In this document: positions 10,675 to 20,129 of the stretch, piece after piece
Numbering within the stretch: position 1 is the first letter of the stretch
How the letters are laid out: every line of letters starts with the position of its first letter
Source of the DNA: Pseudomonas sp. KNUC1026
GTDB taxonomy: Bacteria; Pseudomonadota; Gammaproteobacteria; Pseudomonadales; Pseudomonadaceae
Length of the DNA stretch: 64,000 nucleotides
Direction of reading: 5' to 3'
Assembly (NCBI RefSeq): GCF_021650705.1
Contig: NZ_CP087138.1
Location: 1,240,001-1,304,000, forward strand
Program-made: the position numbers and the translations under genes
Notes under the pieces: model-generated
What the model was told of the DNA's origin: nothing
Seen by the model: the letters and a program-made list of their open reading frames with translations, nothing else
Databases searched by the model: none

Positions 10675-12114
10675 TCAGTTCCAGGTATCGAGCAGGATCT
10701 GGTCGAGCACCTGCCGTGCGCCCCAGGGGCGTGGGTCGTTGACCACTGCCACGACAGCGTAGGTATGGCCTTCCTGGTCACGGGTGTAGCCGGCGATGGC
10801 GCGGACAGTGTTCAGGGTGCCAGTCTCGATATGGCCTTCCCCTACCAGCGCAGTGCGCTTGAGGCGCTTGCGCATGGTGCCATCCATGCCTACCAACGGC
10901 AGCGAACTCATGTATTCAGCGGCGTACGGGCTGCGCCAGCCAGCCTGCAGCAGGGCGGCCATCTCGCGAGCGCTGACCCGCTCGGCGCGCGATAGCCCGG
11001 AGCCGTTCTCCATCACCAGGTGCGGCGAAACCAGACCTTTACGCGCGAGCCACTGGCGTACCACCCGTTGGGCTGCCTTACCGTCGTCTGCATCGGCGTC
11101 AGTGCGGAACTGCGCGCCGATGCTCAGGAACAGCTGCTGGGCCATGGTGTTGTTGCTGTACTTGTTGATGTCGCGAATGACCTCGGCAAGGTCCGGCGAG
11201 AACGCCCGCGCCAGCAGCTTGGCGTTGGCCGGCACGGGAGCCTGGCGATCGCGGCCCTGGATGCTGCCGCCCAGTTCACTCCATATCGCTCGCACTGCGC
11301 CTGCGGTGTAGGTGGGGTGGTCGAGCAGCGAAAGATAGGTTTGCGAACTGCAGCCGCTGGCCAGGCCACCGCTGACCACCACGCTGACGCTGCCGTCGGC
11401 CTGGGTCACCGGGTTGTAGCGCACGTCGCTGCCGCATTTGTCGCCCGGCAGCGCCTTGAGCTGGTTGTCGATACGAATGCTGGCGATCGGCGGTTCGGCC
11501 GATACCACCAGCCGCCCGCTGTCGTTGCGGGCGATGAACCGCAGCGCCTTCAGGTTGACCAGCAGGGAGTCGGGGCTGACCAGAAACGGCGCACTCTCAT
11601 CACCGCCGTCGTCGTCGAAGGCGGGCAGGCTGGTCGGCATCTTGAAGTAACTGCGGTCCAGCACCAGGTCGCCAGTGATCTGGTGCACACCGTTGGCACG
11701 AAGGTCACGCATCAGCAGCCAGAGCTTTTCCATGTTCAGCTTGGGGTCGCCGCCGCCCTTGAGGTACAGGTTGCCGTTCAGGATGCCGCCACTGAGCGTG
11801 CCGTCGGTGTAGAACTCGGTTTTCCACTGGTACGTGGGCCCCAGCAGCTCGAGCGCGGCAAAGGTGGTGACCAGCTTCATCGTCGAAGCAGGGTTCACCG
11901 AGACATCGGCGTTGTAGAGTGTCGGCGCGCCAGGCGCATCGAGTGGCACCAGGGCCAGCGACAGTGCGTCGGCCGGGAGCTTGTTGGTCTTGAGCGCCTG
12001 ATCGACCTTGGCCGAAAGGGCGCCCGGGCTTTGCGGGGCAGCCAGGGCTGGCGTCGACATCGCCAGGGGTAGCAGGAGGCTTGCGAGGAACAACGGACGC
12101 AGGTGTTTTGTCAT
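10675..12114 (-). CDS. dacB: D-alanyl-D-alanine carboxypeptidase/endopeptidase (PBP4 type), altered KTG box
   Basis: A 479-residue periplasmic class C penicillin-binding protein that trims and cleaves peptidoglycan cross-bridges. A signal peptide ends at about residue 25 (STPALAA). The active-site serine motif STMK is at residues 77-80 and the SxN motif (SNN) at 320-322. The third motif, normally KTG, reads ETG at residues 430-432 (GHIETGTLN), a one-base change from lysine. The long insertion domain between motifs 1 and 2 is as in PBP4. The gene is followed by a LysR gene and preceded by yggL with its own terminator. Confidence 0.93.
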   Translation of the reverse strand: MTKHLRPLFLASLLLPLAMSTPALAAPQSPGALSAKVDQALKTNKLPADALSLALVPLDAPGAPTLYNADVSVNPASTMKLVTTFAALELLGPTYQWKTEFYTDGTLSGGILNGNLYLKGGGDPKLNMEKLWLLMRDLRANGVHQITGDLVLDRSYFKMPTSLPAFDDDGGDESAPFLVSPDSLLVNLKALRFIARNDSGRLVVSAEPPIASIRIDNQLKALPGDKCGSDVRYNPVTQADGSVSVVVSGGLASGCSSQTYLSLLDHPTYTAGAVRAIWSELGGSIQGRDRQAPVPANAKLLARAFSPDLAEVIRDINKYSNNTMAQQLFLSIGAQFRTDADADDGKAAQRVVRQWLARKGLVSPHLVMENGSGLSRAERVSAREMAALLQAGWRSPYAAEYMSSLPLVGMDGTMRKRLKRTALVGEGHIETGTLNTVRAIAGYTRDQEGHTYAVVAVVNDPRPWGARQVLDQILLDTWN

Positions 12115-12255
12115 GGATCGCAGGGCCCTTGAGGCAAGGAGTTGAACGGCGAGGGCAATAGATTATGAGCGTGCTCGGCGTAAGCCTTCAAGCCGTAGCG
12201 GCCGCCCGTTCCCTGTGACGTGTACGCTGTGCATCCGTTCAGCACGCTGTTGAAT

Positions 12256-12283
12256 GAAAAAGGCCACCCGACGGGGTGGCCTT
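12256..12283 (-). terminator. Rho-independent terminator after yggL
   Basis: On the minus strand a 10-bp perfect stem (AAGGCCACCC / GGGTGGCCTT, arms 12260-12269 and 12274-12283, loop of 4) is followed by a run of five T residues. It sits just after the yggL stop and separates yggL from dacB. Confidence 0.85.
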
Positions 12284-12293
12284 GAGCGAGCGA

Positions 12294-12638
12294 TCAGGCG
12301 CTGGCGTTGATGGCGTTACCTGGGTACCAGGCATCCACCAGCGGGCTGACTTCAACCTTGCTGAGCTCATCGCGGCCCTTGAGCCAGGCTTCTACGGCGC
12401 TGCGCTGCTCTTCGCTGACCGAGCCACGCTCGCCCAGGCAGACCATGCCGAAGTCTTCGCCGCCGACGTAGTCCAGGCCGTTGGCATCGATGGCATCGGC
12501 GAGGAAGTCGTCGAGAAACGCATCGATGGCTTGCTCGGAGAGGTCTTGCTTGAACTCGACGTTCAGCTCGAAGCCCAGTTCTTGGAATTCATCCACACAC
12601 AGCTTTTTGCGCAGGCGGCGGGAACGGTTGGTAGCCAT
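12294..12638 (-). CDS. yggL: YggL-family (DUF469) 50S ribosome-associated protein
   Basis: A 114-residue small protein of the YggL/DUF469 family, whose members bind the 50S subunit. The N-terminus MATNRSRRLRKKLCVDEF and the segment LGFELNVEF are diagnostic. It has a basic first 15 residues and an acidic remainder. A strong terminator follows the stop. It lies between dacB and the rocS2-linked sensor, the same order I remember from P. aeruginosa around PA3046. Confidence 0.9.
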   Translation of the reverse strand: MATNRSRRLRKKLCVDEFQELGFELNVEFKQDLSEQAIDAFLDDFLADAIDANGLDYVGGEDFGMVCLGERGSVSEEQRSAVEAWLKGRDELSKVEVSPLVDAWYPGNAINASA

Positions 12639-12715
12639 GAAACGGATCCTTACAGGTAATGACGCGGCGAAGTCTATCAGCTTGGCGGCGACACTGCCTG
12701 CTTACCGGCGGCCGA

Positions 12716-14413
12716 TCATTGCAGCGATGCCGCAGGTACAGGCCCCATCAACGTGGCCAGCGCCACCAGCTGGCTCAGTGCCGCGTGCGCTGAGGCGGCG
12801 GGTGGTTCGCCCGTATCCGGCCAGAGCAGCAGCAGATGGGCAGCTGCTTCGGGCATTGGCACATTGAGCAGATACACCCGGGGCCAGCGTTGAGCCAGCA
12901 GCAATGGCTGCAACGCGGTGAGCGCTTCAAAGCCCCAGCCGGTGACCTGGCCTGGCTGCATCCACGGCGCCGCGCTGGTCAGAGGTAGAGGCGCAAGGCC
13001 CAACGCAGCCACGGGGATCGGCTGGGCATCTACGCAGGCGGCCACTGGCAGCAGGCAAGTGTGCTCCGGGGCATGCTGGAACAGCACGGCGGCCCTGGCC
13101 TGTGTGCAATCCGCCGCCTCGGCCAGCCACTGCATCCAGCGCGCCTTGCCGGGCGTAGCGGTGATGCGCGCCTGGGCCTGGGCCTGCTCGCTCAGGCTGT
13201 TTGCCAGGCGGCCCACGGCGCGATGCAGCAGGTGCACTTCCATGACCAGATGATTGTCGGTGTGCTGGCCACCTGGCGCTACGCCAGCTGCCAGATGAGT
13301 GATTTCGCGTGCGATGGCGCGCAGCGGGTTGACCACCAACCGTGCGCCTAGCCAGCCCAGGGGCAAGCACAGCAGCAAGGCCATCAGGGTCATCAGCGCG
13401 CCTTCCCAGCGCACCTTGAAAGCCTGGGCCAGCAATTCCTCCTCGGGCACCAGCACGGCCAGGCGCAAGCCTTCGTCGCCAGCCTCTGCCAGGTCGTGGC
13501 TGGCCACTATCCAGTCGCGGCCGTCGAGGTGAATCCTGCTGGCCGATGGCTCAGCCATGAAGGCAGCCAAGGCTGGGTGCAACTGGCTCAATCGTTGAAG
13601 TTGCGCAGTACCTCGCTCAATGATCAGCCGCTGGCTGTCGGGATAGGCGATCGCGTTGCCGAGGCGGTCGTAGAGCGCCAGTTGCGTCGAGGGCGTCACA
13701 CGATGGCGTGCCAGGTCGGCACTGAGTTCGTCCAGCGTGATGTCGGCACCGACCACCGGCCCCAGGCTTGCCGCCTGTGCCATCGAGGTCCCCACGCGGC
13801 GGTCGGAGTAGAACACGTAGGGCGCGGTACTGATCAGGCCGTTCTGCTGGCGGGCTTGTTGGTACCAGGGCCGCTCCCTCGGATCGTAATAACGCCCCGA
13901 TACTCCGCTCTGGCCTAGCTGCTTGAGCTGATCGTCGTAAAACTGCGATTCGGAAACCGCCTTGCCGGCCTCATGGGTGATGCTCCACACCTGCAAGCGC
14001 GCCTGGCTGGGCGCTTGCAGCGCGGCACGCTGGCTCGCGTTGCGCAAGGCGCGGACCATGAAGAAGTCGCCGTTGGCATAGCCGATATACAGCGATGCCA
14101 GCCTTGGCGCGCCACGCAGTGCCTGGTCGAATGCCGGCAAAAGCGCCAGGCGCTGGTCCAGGCTGGTAGCGCCGATACGCTCATCGACCGCCAGAAACCC
14201 CAGTGCTTGCCGGGCAGGCTGGAACGTGCTTTCAAGGTCGTGGCGGATGTCCTGCTGGACACCTTCGAACACTCGCTCGCTGCTTGAAAGGATGATGTCG
14301 GTCGCCTGCCGATAGCTGTTGTAGCCCATTGCGGCACCGACCAGCAGCAGGGCACCGGTGAACATGGCGCTGATGCACAGGTGCAAAGGCACTTTTCGGG
14401 GATGGGCGGGCAT
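12716..14413 (-). CDS. Membrane sensor protein: dCache + HAMP, no recognisable output domain
   Basis: A 565-residue protein with a TM helix near residues 10-30, a periplasmic domain of about 300 residues resembling double-Cache (including YDPRERPWYQQA), a second TM near residues 330-352 and a HAMP-like segment (VVNPLRAIAREITHLAAG). The cytoplasmic remainder, about 190 residues, looks like a degenerate GAF-type domain; I see no histidine kinase, GGDEF, EAL, HD-GYP or chemoreceptor signature. The ATG at 14413 is preceded by AGGAG. It lies 56 bases after the rocS2-like gene on the same strand. Either it is a truncated HD-GYP-type sensor or it signals to a partner in trans. Confidence 0.8.
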   Translation of the reverse strand: MPAHPRKVPLHLCISAMFTGALLLVGAAMGYNSYRQATDIILSSSERVFEGVQQDIRHDLESTFQPARQALGFLAVDERIGATSLDQRLALLPAFDQALRGAPRLASLYIGYANGDFFMVRALRNASQRAALQAPSQARLQVWSITHEAGKAVSESQFYDDQLKQLGQSGVSGRYYDPRERPWYQQARQQNGLISTAPYVFYSDRRVGTSMAQAASLGPVVGADITLDELSADLARHRVTPSTQLALYDRLGNAIAYPDSQRLIIERGTAQLQRLSQLHPALAAFMAEPSASRIHLDGRDWIVASHDLAEAGDEGLRLAVLVPEEELLAQAFKVRWEGALMTLMALLLCLPLGWLGARLVVNPLRAIAREITHLAAGVAPGGQHTDNHLVMEVHLLHRAVGRLANSLSEQAQAQARITATPGKARWMQWLAEAADCTQARAAVLFQHAPEHTCLLPVAACVDAQPIPVAALGLAPLPLTSAAPWMQPGQVTGWGFEALTALQPLLLAQRWPRVYLLNVPMPEAAAHLLLLWPDTGEPPAASAHAALSQLVALATLMGPVPAASLQ

Positions 14414-14469
14414 CGCATTCTCCTGATCGTGCGTCCTTGTGCGTCGGGAATATTGCGCCGGCGATGATG

Positions 14470-16394
14470 TCAAGTTGCTGCTGCGCTGGCAAGCTGGCCC
14501 GCATCGGTTCGCTGTGCGCAGCAGTGCTCCTGTTCCAGCAGTGCTCGGCCCAATGCACAGCGAGCAGCCTCGGCCGGCTCTCCCGCCTCCAGTGCCAGCT
14601 CCAAGGCAGTGGCGGCGCCGGCCAGGGCTTGCGCATCAATCATCAGCGCCATGCCTTTTATGCGGTGGGCCAGGTCTGTCAGCGCTTGCCGGGACAGGGG
14701 GGATGCCAGGCGCCGGCGATCCTCCTCGCAGGATGCTCGTACGGCTGCGTTCAGGGCTCGGCCCTGTTCAGGGCTGCCAGATCGACGCGATCGACGGGCA
14801 GCCAGCGCGCAAGGCATTTTCGTAAAGTGGCCAGGCCCACCGGTTTGCTCAGGCAGTCGTCCATGCCAGCGCCCAGGCAATATTCGTGCACGGCAGAGCC
14901 GCTGCGCGCGGTGTAGCCGATGATGGTGCTCGGTGGGTACTGAAGGCGCTGCTCCAGCCGCCGCAACGCGCGAGTGAAGGTATAGCCATCAGGGCCGGGC
15001 AAGCTGCAGTCAGTGATTACCAAGGGGTAGTGCGCGCTGCGATAGGCACGCAGGCCGGCGTAGGTACTGGCCACCGCCGTGGTGGCGAAGCCGAGTTGAG
15101 CCAATTGGCGGGCCAGCAGGAGCCGGTTGGCGGGGTTGTCCTCCACTATCAGAGCTCTGCCTGTTGCGCGATTGAACGCTCGCGCGTGCGCCGTGATGCC
15201 TTCGTCGGCCGAGAGTGCAGCCTGCTGCGTGGCAGGCAGGCGCAAGCGCAGCGCCAGGCAGGTGCCACGGCCCGGCTGGCTGCGCAGCAACAGGCGGCTG
15301 CCCAGCACGTCAGCCAGCTTTTCGCAGATCGCCAGGCCCAGGCCGGTGCCGCTACCTGGCCGTTGCGCAGCTTTACCCAGTTGCATGAATGGCGCGAATG
15401 CTCGTTTCTGGTCGATTGCCTCGATACCTGGCCCTGTATCACTCACACTCAGCCAGAGGCTTGCGGTCCCGCCTGAGCACGCGCCGAGGCTTTTCAAACG
15501 CACCCGGACCTGGCCCTGGTCAGTGAATTTGATGGCGTTGCCAAGCAGGTTGGACAGAATCTGGCGCAACCGATCGGGGTCGACGAAGAAGCATGCCTGT
15601 GCCCCAGAGGCGATGTGTACGCTCAGCTGCAATCCCTTTTGCCTGGCGGTGTGCTCGAAAAGGCTGCAGGTGGCCTGCACCAGTTCGCCCAGCTGTGCCG
15701 GGCGGGGATTGAGACGCAGCCGCCCGGCTTCGATGCAGGCGATGTCCAGGGCATCGTCGATCAGGGCGAGTACCGCCAAGCCGGCACTGTGTGCAGTGCG
15801 CAGGGTCGATGCATCGCGGGCGCAAGGGTCGTGGACGGCTATCTCCAGCAGCCCGGCCAATGCATTGAGCGGATTGCGGACTTCGTGGCTCAACGTGGCC
15901 AAAAATCGCGTCTTGGCTTGGCTGGCGCGTTCCAGCTGCTCTTGCAGGTCTTTGCGCTCGGTGATGTCTATCCACCCGCAGGCCAGCCCGTTTACCTCGC
16001 CTGACCGGTCGCGGAGGGGCCGGGCCCAGTGATGGAACGTCAAAGTGCGGGCGCCCATTTCCACCGTACGATCACCGGCCACGGCCTCGCCGCTGCGAAC
16101 CGCCTGCCGGTAGAGCGTTTCGAAGGTTTGTGCTTGCGGGCTGTGGGCGAGCACGCTGGCACTGGCGGTGCGGCCAATGACACGCTCGCGCTCAACGCCC
16201 ATGCTGTGCAGGTAACTCTGGTTGCAGTCAAGCAAGTGGCCTTGCCGGTCACGCAGGTACAAGGGGTGAGGGGTGCTGTCGAGCAACAGCCTGAGCCTGC
16301 GTTCAATCCCTACCAGCCGCTGGTTGCGAACCGCCAGCCAGGCGACCAGCGCCCACGCAAGGCCAGCCGCCGCCCAAGGCAGCCAAGGGCTCAT
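14470..16394 (-). CDS. Hybrid sensor histidine kinase, RocS2/EvgS type (frame disrupted before Hpt)
   Basis: A multi-domain kinase: one N-terminal TM (residues 1-22), a PAS domain (about 30-150), a HisKA domain with ATLSHEVRNPLNAL, an HATPase domain (SNLLGNAIKFT, DTGPGIE, GTGLGLAICEKL), a receiver domain with PLVITDCSLPGPDG and, after a frame change near 14770, an Hpt domain with LAHRIKG. There is no periplasmic sensor domain, as described for P. aeruginosa RocS2. One base must be added near 14768-14772 to join the receiver to the Hpt. Its start overlaps the stop of the LuxR-type regulator (ATGA), so both are one operon. Confidence 0.88.
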
Positions 16395-17017
16395 ACCAGC
16401 GCATTCCGTTTGGCGATCTCGATCAGTTCCACCAACGAGCTGGCGCGCAGTTTGTGCATCAGCCGTTTTTTGTAGGTGCTGACGGTTTTTCCCGAAATGA
16501 ACATGCTGGCGGCGATCTCCTTGTTACTGCGGCCTTGTGAGAACAGCTGCATCACCATCAATTCGCGATCGTTCACGCGTTCGAACAGCGCAAGCTCCGC
16601 CTGCTGCCACGCTGGCAAGGGGCCAGGATGCAATGCCTGGCTTGGGAAATAGTTGTAGCCGGCCATCACCGCGCGCACGGCACTGAGCAGTTCGGAAAGC
16701 TCTTCCTGCTTGCGGACAAAGCCGCAGGCGCCGGCCTGCATGCAACGGATGGCGAACAGCGCCGGAGTTTGCGCGGTCAGGACCAGAATGCGCAGGGGCG
16801 AGCCCATAGCGTTATAGCGCGCCAGCAACTCCAGGCCGTCCAGCCGTGGCAGGCTGAGGTCCAGGATCAGTAGATGAGGTTGTGCGTCGCGAATCATCTG
16901 CATGCCATCGACGCCGTTGTCGCACTCGCCAACCACCCCATACCCTTCACCTTCCAGCAGCATGCGAACCGCGAGCCGGACGACCGGGTGGTCATCGAGG
17001 ATAAAAATGCTTTTCAT
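16391..17017 (-). CDS. LuxR-type response regulator, RocA2/EvgA type
   Basis: A 208-residue response regulator with a receiver domain (FILDDHPVV; phosphoacceptor Asp in LLILDLSLPRLDG) and a C-terminal LuxR helix-turn-helix (SQGRSNKEIAASMFISGKTV). It is the first gene of the operon, and its stop overlaps the kinase start. In P. aeruginosa the related RocA2 controls fimbrial and efflux genes; I infer only the same family, not the same targets. The 139 bases upstream to dgt probably hold the promoter. Confidence 0.9.
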   Translation of the reverse strand: MKSIFILDDHPVVRLAVRMLLEGEGYGVVGECDNGVDGMQMIRDAQPHLLILDLSLPRLDGLELLARYNAMGSPLRILVLTAQTPALFAIRCMQAGACGFVRKQEELSELLSAVRAVMAGYNYFPSQALHPGPLPAWQQAELALFERVNDRELMVMQLFSQGRSNKEIAASMFISGKTVSTYKKRLMHKLRASSLVELIEIAKRNALV

Positions 17018-17156
17018 GAAAACTTCCCTGCCATGCGTACCGGGGGCGACCGTAGCGCATTTGCCCCGCAGACGACATGCAGGGGCGGGCAGCAGGGGCT
17101 TAAATCGGAATTTTCCTACAAAAGTTTAGGACCGGTCGCCTAGGAAACGCTGCACT

Positions 17157-18488
17157 TCAAGCGGGCCGCGCGCCTCCGGTCATTTCCCGGGCCATGTCGC
17201 TGGCATAGCTGTCGGTCATCCCCGCGATGAAGTCCACCATGCGCAAAAAGGCGGAGTGCAGCGTGCTGTCGGGGCGTGGCGCGTTGGCACCCAGCAGGTC
17301 AAGGATGCGCCGGTGCTTGAAGGATGGTGTACGGCCGCCGTGTTGCTCCAGCGCTGCCCCGCAGAAGGCGTTGAGCAGCACTTCAAGGGTGGTGTAGGCA
17401 CCAATCTCGTGCAGGGTTTTGCGTTTGTCCTGGAAAATACGCTGCCTTGCGATGTCTTTGGCGCTTTGTACGCAGCGCTTGGCTGGGCCCTGCATGTGCT
17501 CGACCAGGTCTGCCTCCAGTGTGCCGGCCAACAGTGCCGGCTGCTGTTCCACGAAGGCGCGGGCTGCGGCGTTGGTCAGGTGTTCGATGGCCTTGCCGCG
17601 CAGGATCGCCAGCTTGCGGCGCCGCGAATCCGCCGGCCCCAGTTGGCGGTAGGTTTCCGGCAAGTCGTCGCCCACCAGCCCAAGCAGCAGAGCTTCCACC
17701 TCCGCATAGTCGAGCAGCTCCATTTCGACGCCGTCTTCCAGGTCGATCAACGCGTAGCAGATATCGTCGGCCGCTTCCATCAGGTATACCAGCGGGTGGC
17801 GCGCCCAGCGTTGAGGGGCCAACTGAGGGATGCCGAGCTTCGCAGTGATCTGTTCCAGCAGGGGCAGCTCGCTCTGATAGCAGCCGAACTTGTGCTTCTT
17901 GTAACCCACGGCGTCGGCGTGGCGGGCGCTCCAGGGGTACTTGAGATACGCGCCCAAAGTGGCGTAGGTGAGGCGCATGCCGCCCTCTGCCTGGTGATAC
18001 TCCAGTTGAGTCAGCAAGCGAAAACCTTGAGCGTTACCCTCGAAGCTGAGGAAGTCCTGGCGCTCGGCTTCACTCATCGCATCCAGCCAGCCACGGCCTG
18101 CTGCCTGCTGGAACCAATGGCGAATGGCATCTTCGCCCGAATGGCCGAATGGCGGGTTGCCGATATCATGCGCCAGGCATGCGGACTGCACGACCATGCC
18201 CAGGTCGGCAGCGGTACACCAGCCTGGCAGGCTGTCGCGAAGTGTCTCACCTACGCGCATGCCCAGTGACCTGCCCACGCAACTGACCTCCAGCGAGTGA
18301 GTCAGGCGGGTGTGGATGTGATCGTTGCTGGTGACTGGATGAACCTGGGTTTTGCGCCCAAGCCGGCGAAAAGCGCCGGAAAAGATGATGCGGTCGTGAT
18401 CCTTGTGAAAGGGGCTGCGGCCCATTTCTTCGGCGCTGTGAACAGGCTTGCCGAGCCGTTCGCGGGTGAGCAGGGTGTGCCAGTCCAA
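17157..18488 (-). CDS. dgt: Deoxyguanosinetriphosphate triphosphohydrolase-like protein
   Basis: A 443-residue HD-superfamily dNTP triphosphohydrolase that cuts dNTPs to deoxynucleoside and triphosphate. The HD motifs are RLTHSLEV and [16 protein letters not shown], with later [19 protein letters not shown] chose a TTG start at 18488 ([13 protein letters not shown]), because GGAG lies seven bases upstream and this matches the family N-terminus; the frame stays open further up but the extension is not family-like. Confidence 0.9.
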   Translation of the reverse strand: MDWHTLLTRERLGKPVHSAEEMGRSPFHKDHDRIIFSGAFRRLGRKTQVHPVTSNDHIHTRLTHSLEVSCVGRSLGMRVGETLRDSLPGWCTAADLGMVVQSACLAHDIGNPPFGHSGEDAIRHWFQQAAGRGWLDAMSEAERQDFLSFEGNAQGFRLLTQLEYHQAEGGMRLTYATLGAYLKYPWSARHADAVGYKKHKFGCYQSELPLLEQITAKLGIPQLAPQRWARHPLVYLMEAADDICYALIDLEDGVEMELLDYAEVEALLLGLVGDDLPETYRQLGPADSRRRKLAILRGKAIEHLTNAAARAFVEQQPALLAGTLEADLVEHMQGPAKRCVQSAKDIARQRIFQDKRKTLHEIGAYTTLEVLLNAFCGAALEQHGGRTPSFKHRRILDLLGANAPRPDSTLHSAFLRMVDFIAGMTDSYASDMAREMTGGARPA

Positions 18489-18573
18489 GGCAAGTCTCCA
18501 TCGGATGATTGCACCCAGCTTGCCGCGCCTGGGCGCGCGCATCAAGCGCCCAGTGGGCGCCTGATATTTCTGC

Positions 18574-18915
18574 TCAACGGCGGCTGGCGCGCTGCAGCAA
18601 GCGCAATACAGGTGCCAGGCTCGCTGCCAGTTTGGCGAAACGGCCCAGCGCCCCCAGCTTGCCCGACCGGGCACCTTTGCCCGAGAAGAACCCGAGCAAG
18701 GCTACAAGGCCCACGCCCCACAATGGGCCATGCTTGATGCCAAGGTTTTCCTGGACATTGCTGGTGAACCCGCGCAGACGCGACAGTGGATTAACCACGT
18801 CTCGAGCGTGCTGGCGAATTTCCTGGCGGTGCATTTCCATGCGCAGGCGAATGATCGCCTTGCGCATTTCGCGACGCGATGTACCAGCGATAGCAGGCAG
18901 GGTAGGGCGGCTCAT
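18574..18915 (-). CDS. Small membrane protein, YqjK-like position
   Basis: A 113-residue basic protein with one hydrophobic stretch ([14 protein letters not shown], about residues 64-78) flanked by positively charged regions. Its start overlaps the stop of the holin-like gene (ATGA), making it the third gene of a yqjD-yqjE-yqjK-like set. No catalytic motif is visible. The YqjK assignment rests on position and size rather than clear sequence identity. Confidence 0.75.
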   Translation of the reverse strand: MSRPTLPAIAGTSRREMRKAIIRLRMEMHRQEIRQHARDVVNPLSRLRGFTSNVQENLGIKHGPLWGVGLVALLGFFSGKGARSGKLGALGRFAKLAASLAPVLRLLQRASRR

Positions 18916-19297
18916 GGCATCAGGCGCTCGCGGTCGTTGGCCAGCTCTTCGAGCGTGGCATGGAAAGGAGAGGATTCATCGAAGATCGCCGCCTTGAGCC
19001 TGAAGGCACAAAACAGGCCAGCGAGCACGTAGAAAACGCACAGCCCGATCATGCCGGGAACGCGATAGTTCTCCCACAGCAGGATCAGAATCAGGCCTGA
19101 CAGTGCGACCAGCGCCAGCAGTGCAAACACCAGCGCCAGCCCCGCGAACAGAAGCAAGCTCAAGGTGCGCGCCTTCTGTTCCTGCAACTCGATACCCAAA
19201 AGCTCGAGATGGCTGTGAACCAAACCCAGAAATGCCGCCAGAAGGCCGCGCGAAGCCGAGCCCTGCGGGCGCGGGGGTATTCTGTGTGCTCGTCCAT
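18912..19297 (-). CDS. yqjE: YqjE-like inner-membrane protein (phage holin superfamily; frame disrupted)
   Basis: About 128 residues with two adjacent transmembrane helices (TLSLLLFAGLALVFALLAL and LILILLWENYRVPGMIGL onward), as in the YqjE/holin-X family, and a short hydrophilic tail. The start MDEHTEYP at 19297 and the body are in different frames; one more C in the CCCCC run (about 19274-19278) joins them as EYPPRPQGSASRGL. It lies two bases after the DUF883 gene. The family is associated with membrane stress, but the molecular role is not known. Confidence 0.82.
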
Positions 19298-19299
19298 GT

Positions 19300-19614
19300 T
19301 CAACGCCTTGTGGCCAGCAGACCAATGAGAAAGCCGAGCCCTGCCGCAATCCCAACCGCCTGCATGGGTTTGTTCTGCACCCACGCCTCGGTGACATCTA
19401 CCGCTTCGCGGCCCCGCTCCAGCACTGCCTGTTCGGTTTCATGTAGCGAAGCCTTGGCGCGTGCAAGGCTTTCGCGGACCTGGGCGCGAAGCACATCGGC
19501 CTGATCGCCTGCCAGGGTGGCGCTGTGTTCGAGGAGCTTCTCAGCGTCTTCGACCAATGCCTGGAAATCTGCCGCGAGCACTTCTTGCGCTGCTTTTGCC
19601 GTGATGCTGGCCAT
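19300..19614 (-). CDS. yqjD: DUF883 (ElaB/YqjD) membrane-anchored ribosome-binding protein
   Basis: A 104-residue protein with a long amphipathic, probably coiled-coil N-terminus and a C-terminal membrane anchor with the family ending (AVGIAAGLGFLIGLLATRR). E. coli ElaB/YqjD proteins tether ribosomes to the inner membrane in stationary phase. First gene of the three-gene operon running to 18574. Confidence 0.92.
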   Translation of the reverse strand: MASITAKAAQEVLAADFQALVEDAEKLLEHSATLAGDQADVLRAQVRESLARAKASLHETEQAVLERGREAVDVTEAWVQNKPMQAVGIAAGLGFLIGLLATRR

Positions 19615-19799
19615 GGTGCCTCCTGTTAACGGTGCTTATGCGCTTCGACGCCCGGTGCAGCGCCGAGGTTCAGTCGGGCAATGGTACATTTTTTGCCGCC
19701 ACGCGCCGACTGCCGGCCACGTGGGGCTGCCGAGGGTGGCTACACTCAACCTGGCTGCCGATGCCCTGACAATCACGCCTTGATTCCGGAACTGCGCCG

Positions 19800-20024
19800 A
19801 TGTTGCCCGTATGCCAGTTGTTGATCGTGTTTCACCATCCGCCCTGCGAGCAGGCCGAGGAGGCATTGATGCCACTGATCGAGCATGGCCTTCAGGTGGA
19901 ACTGGTGGATGTAGCGAAGCACCCTGAGTTGGCTGAGCGGGTGCCTGTGCTTCGGCGTACGGATACGGGCGATGAGCTGGAGTGGCCTTTCGATACGGAT
20001 GCGCTCGTTCACTTCCTGAAATAA
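19800..20024 (+). CDS. Glutaredoxin-like / DUF836-family protein
   Basis: A 74-residue thioredoxin-fold protein. After the first beta-strand (QLLIVFHHPPCEQAEEAL) there is only one cysteine in the position of the usual CxxC, and VPVLRRTDTGDELEWPF resembles the cis-Pro and following strand of DUF836 proteins. It may be a monothiol redox protein. No operon partner is obvious; the next gene starts about 105 bases downstream behind a LexA box. Confidence 0.75.
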   Translation: MLPVCQLLIVFHHPPCEQAEEALMPLIEHGLQVELVDVAKHPELAERVPVLRRTDTGDELEWPFDTDALVHFLK

Positions 20025-20093
20025 AGCGAGCGCGCCAAGCCTGCCGACGCGCGGCACACTCATACCTTGCTGAACCATTCATGGATGAGTAGT

Positions 20094-20109
20094 CTGTATA
20101 TGCATACAG
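20094..20109 (+). promoter_or_regulatory. LexA (SOS) box
   Basis: The 16 bases CTGTATATGCATACAG match the gammaproteobacterial LexA operator CTGT-N8-ACAG, with six matching base pairs on each arm and an AT-rich centre. It lies 20 bases upstream of the preferred start of the following gene, where it would block transcription until LexA is cleaved after DNA damage. Confidence 0.75.
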
Positions 20110-20129
20110 TGAAGCAGGGGCGTGGCAAG

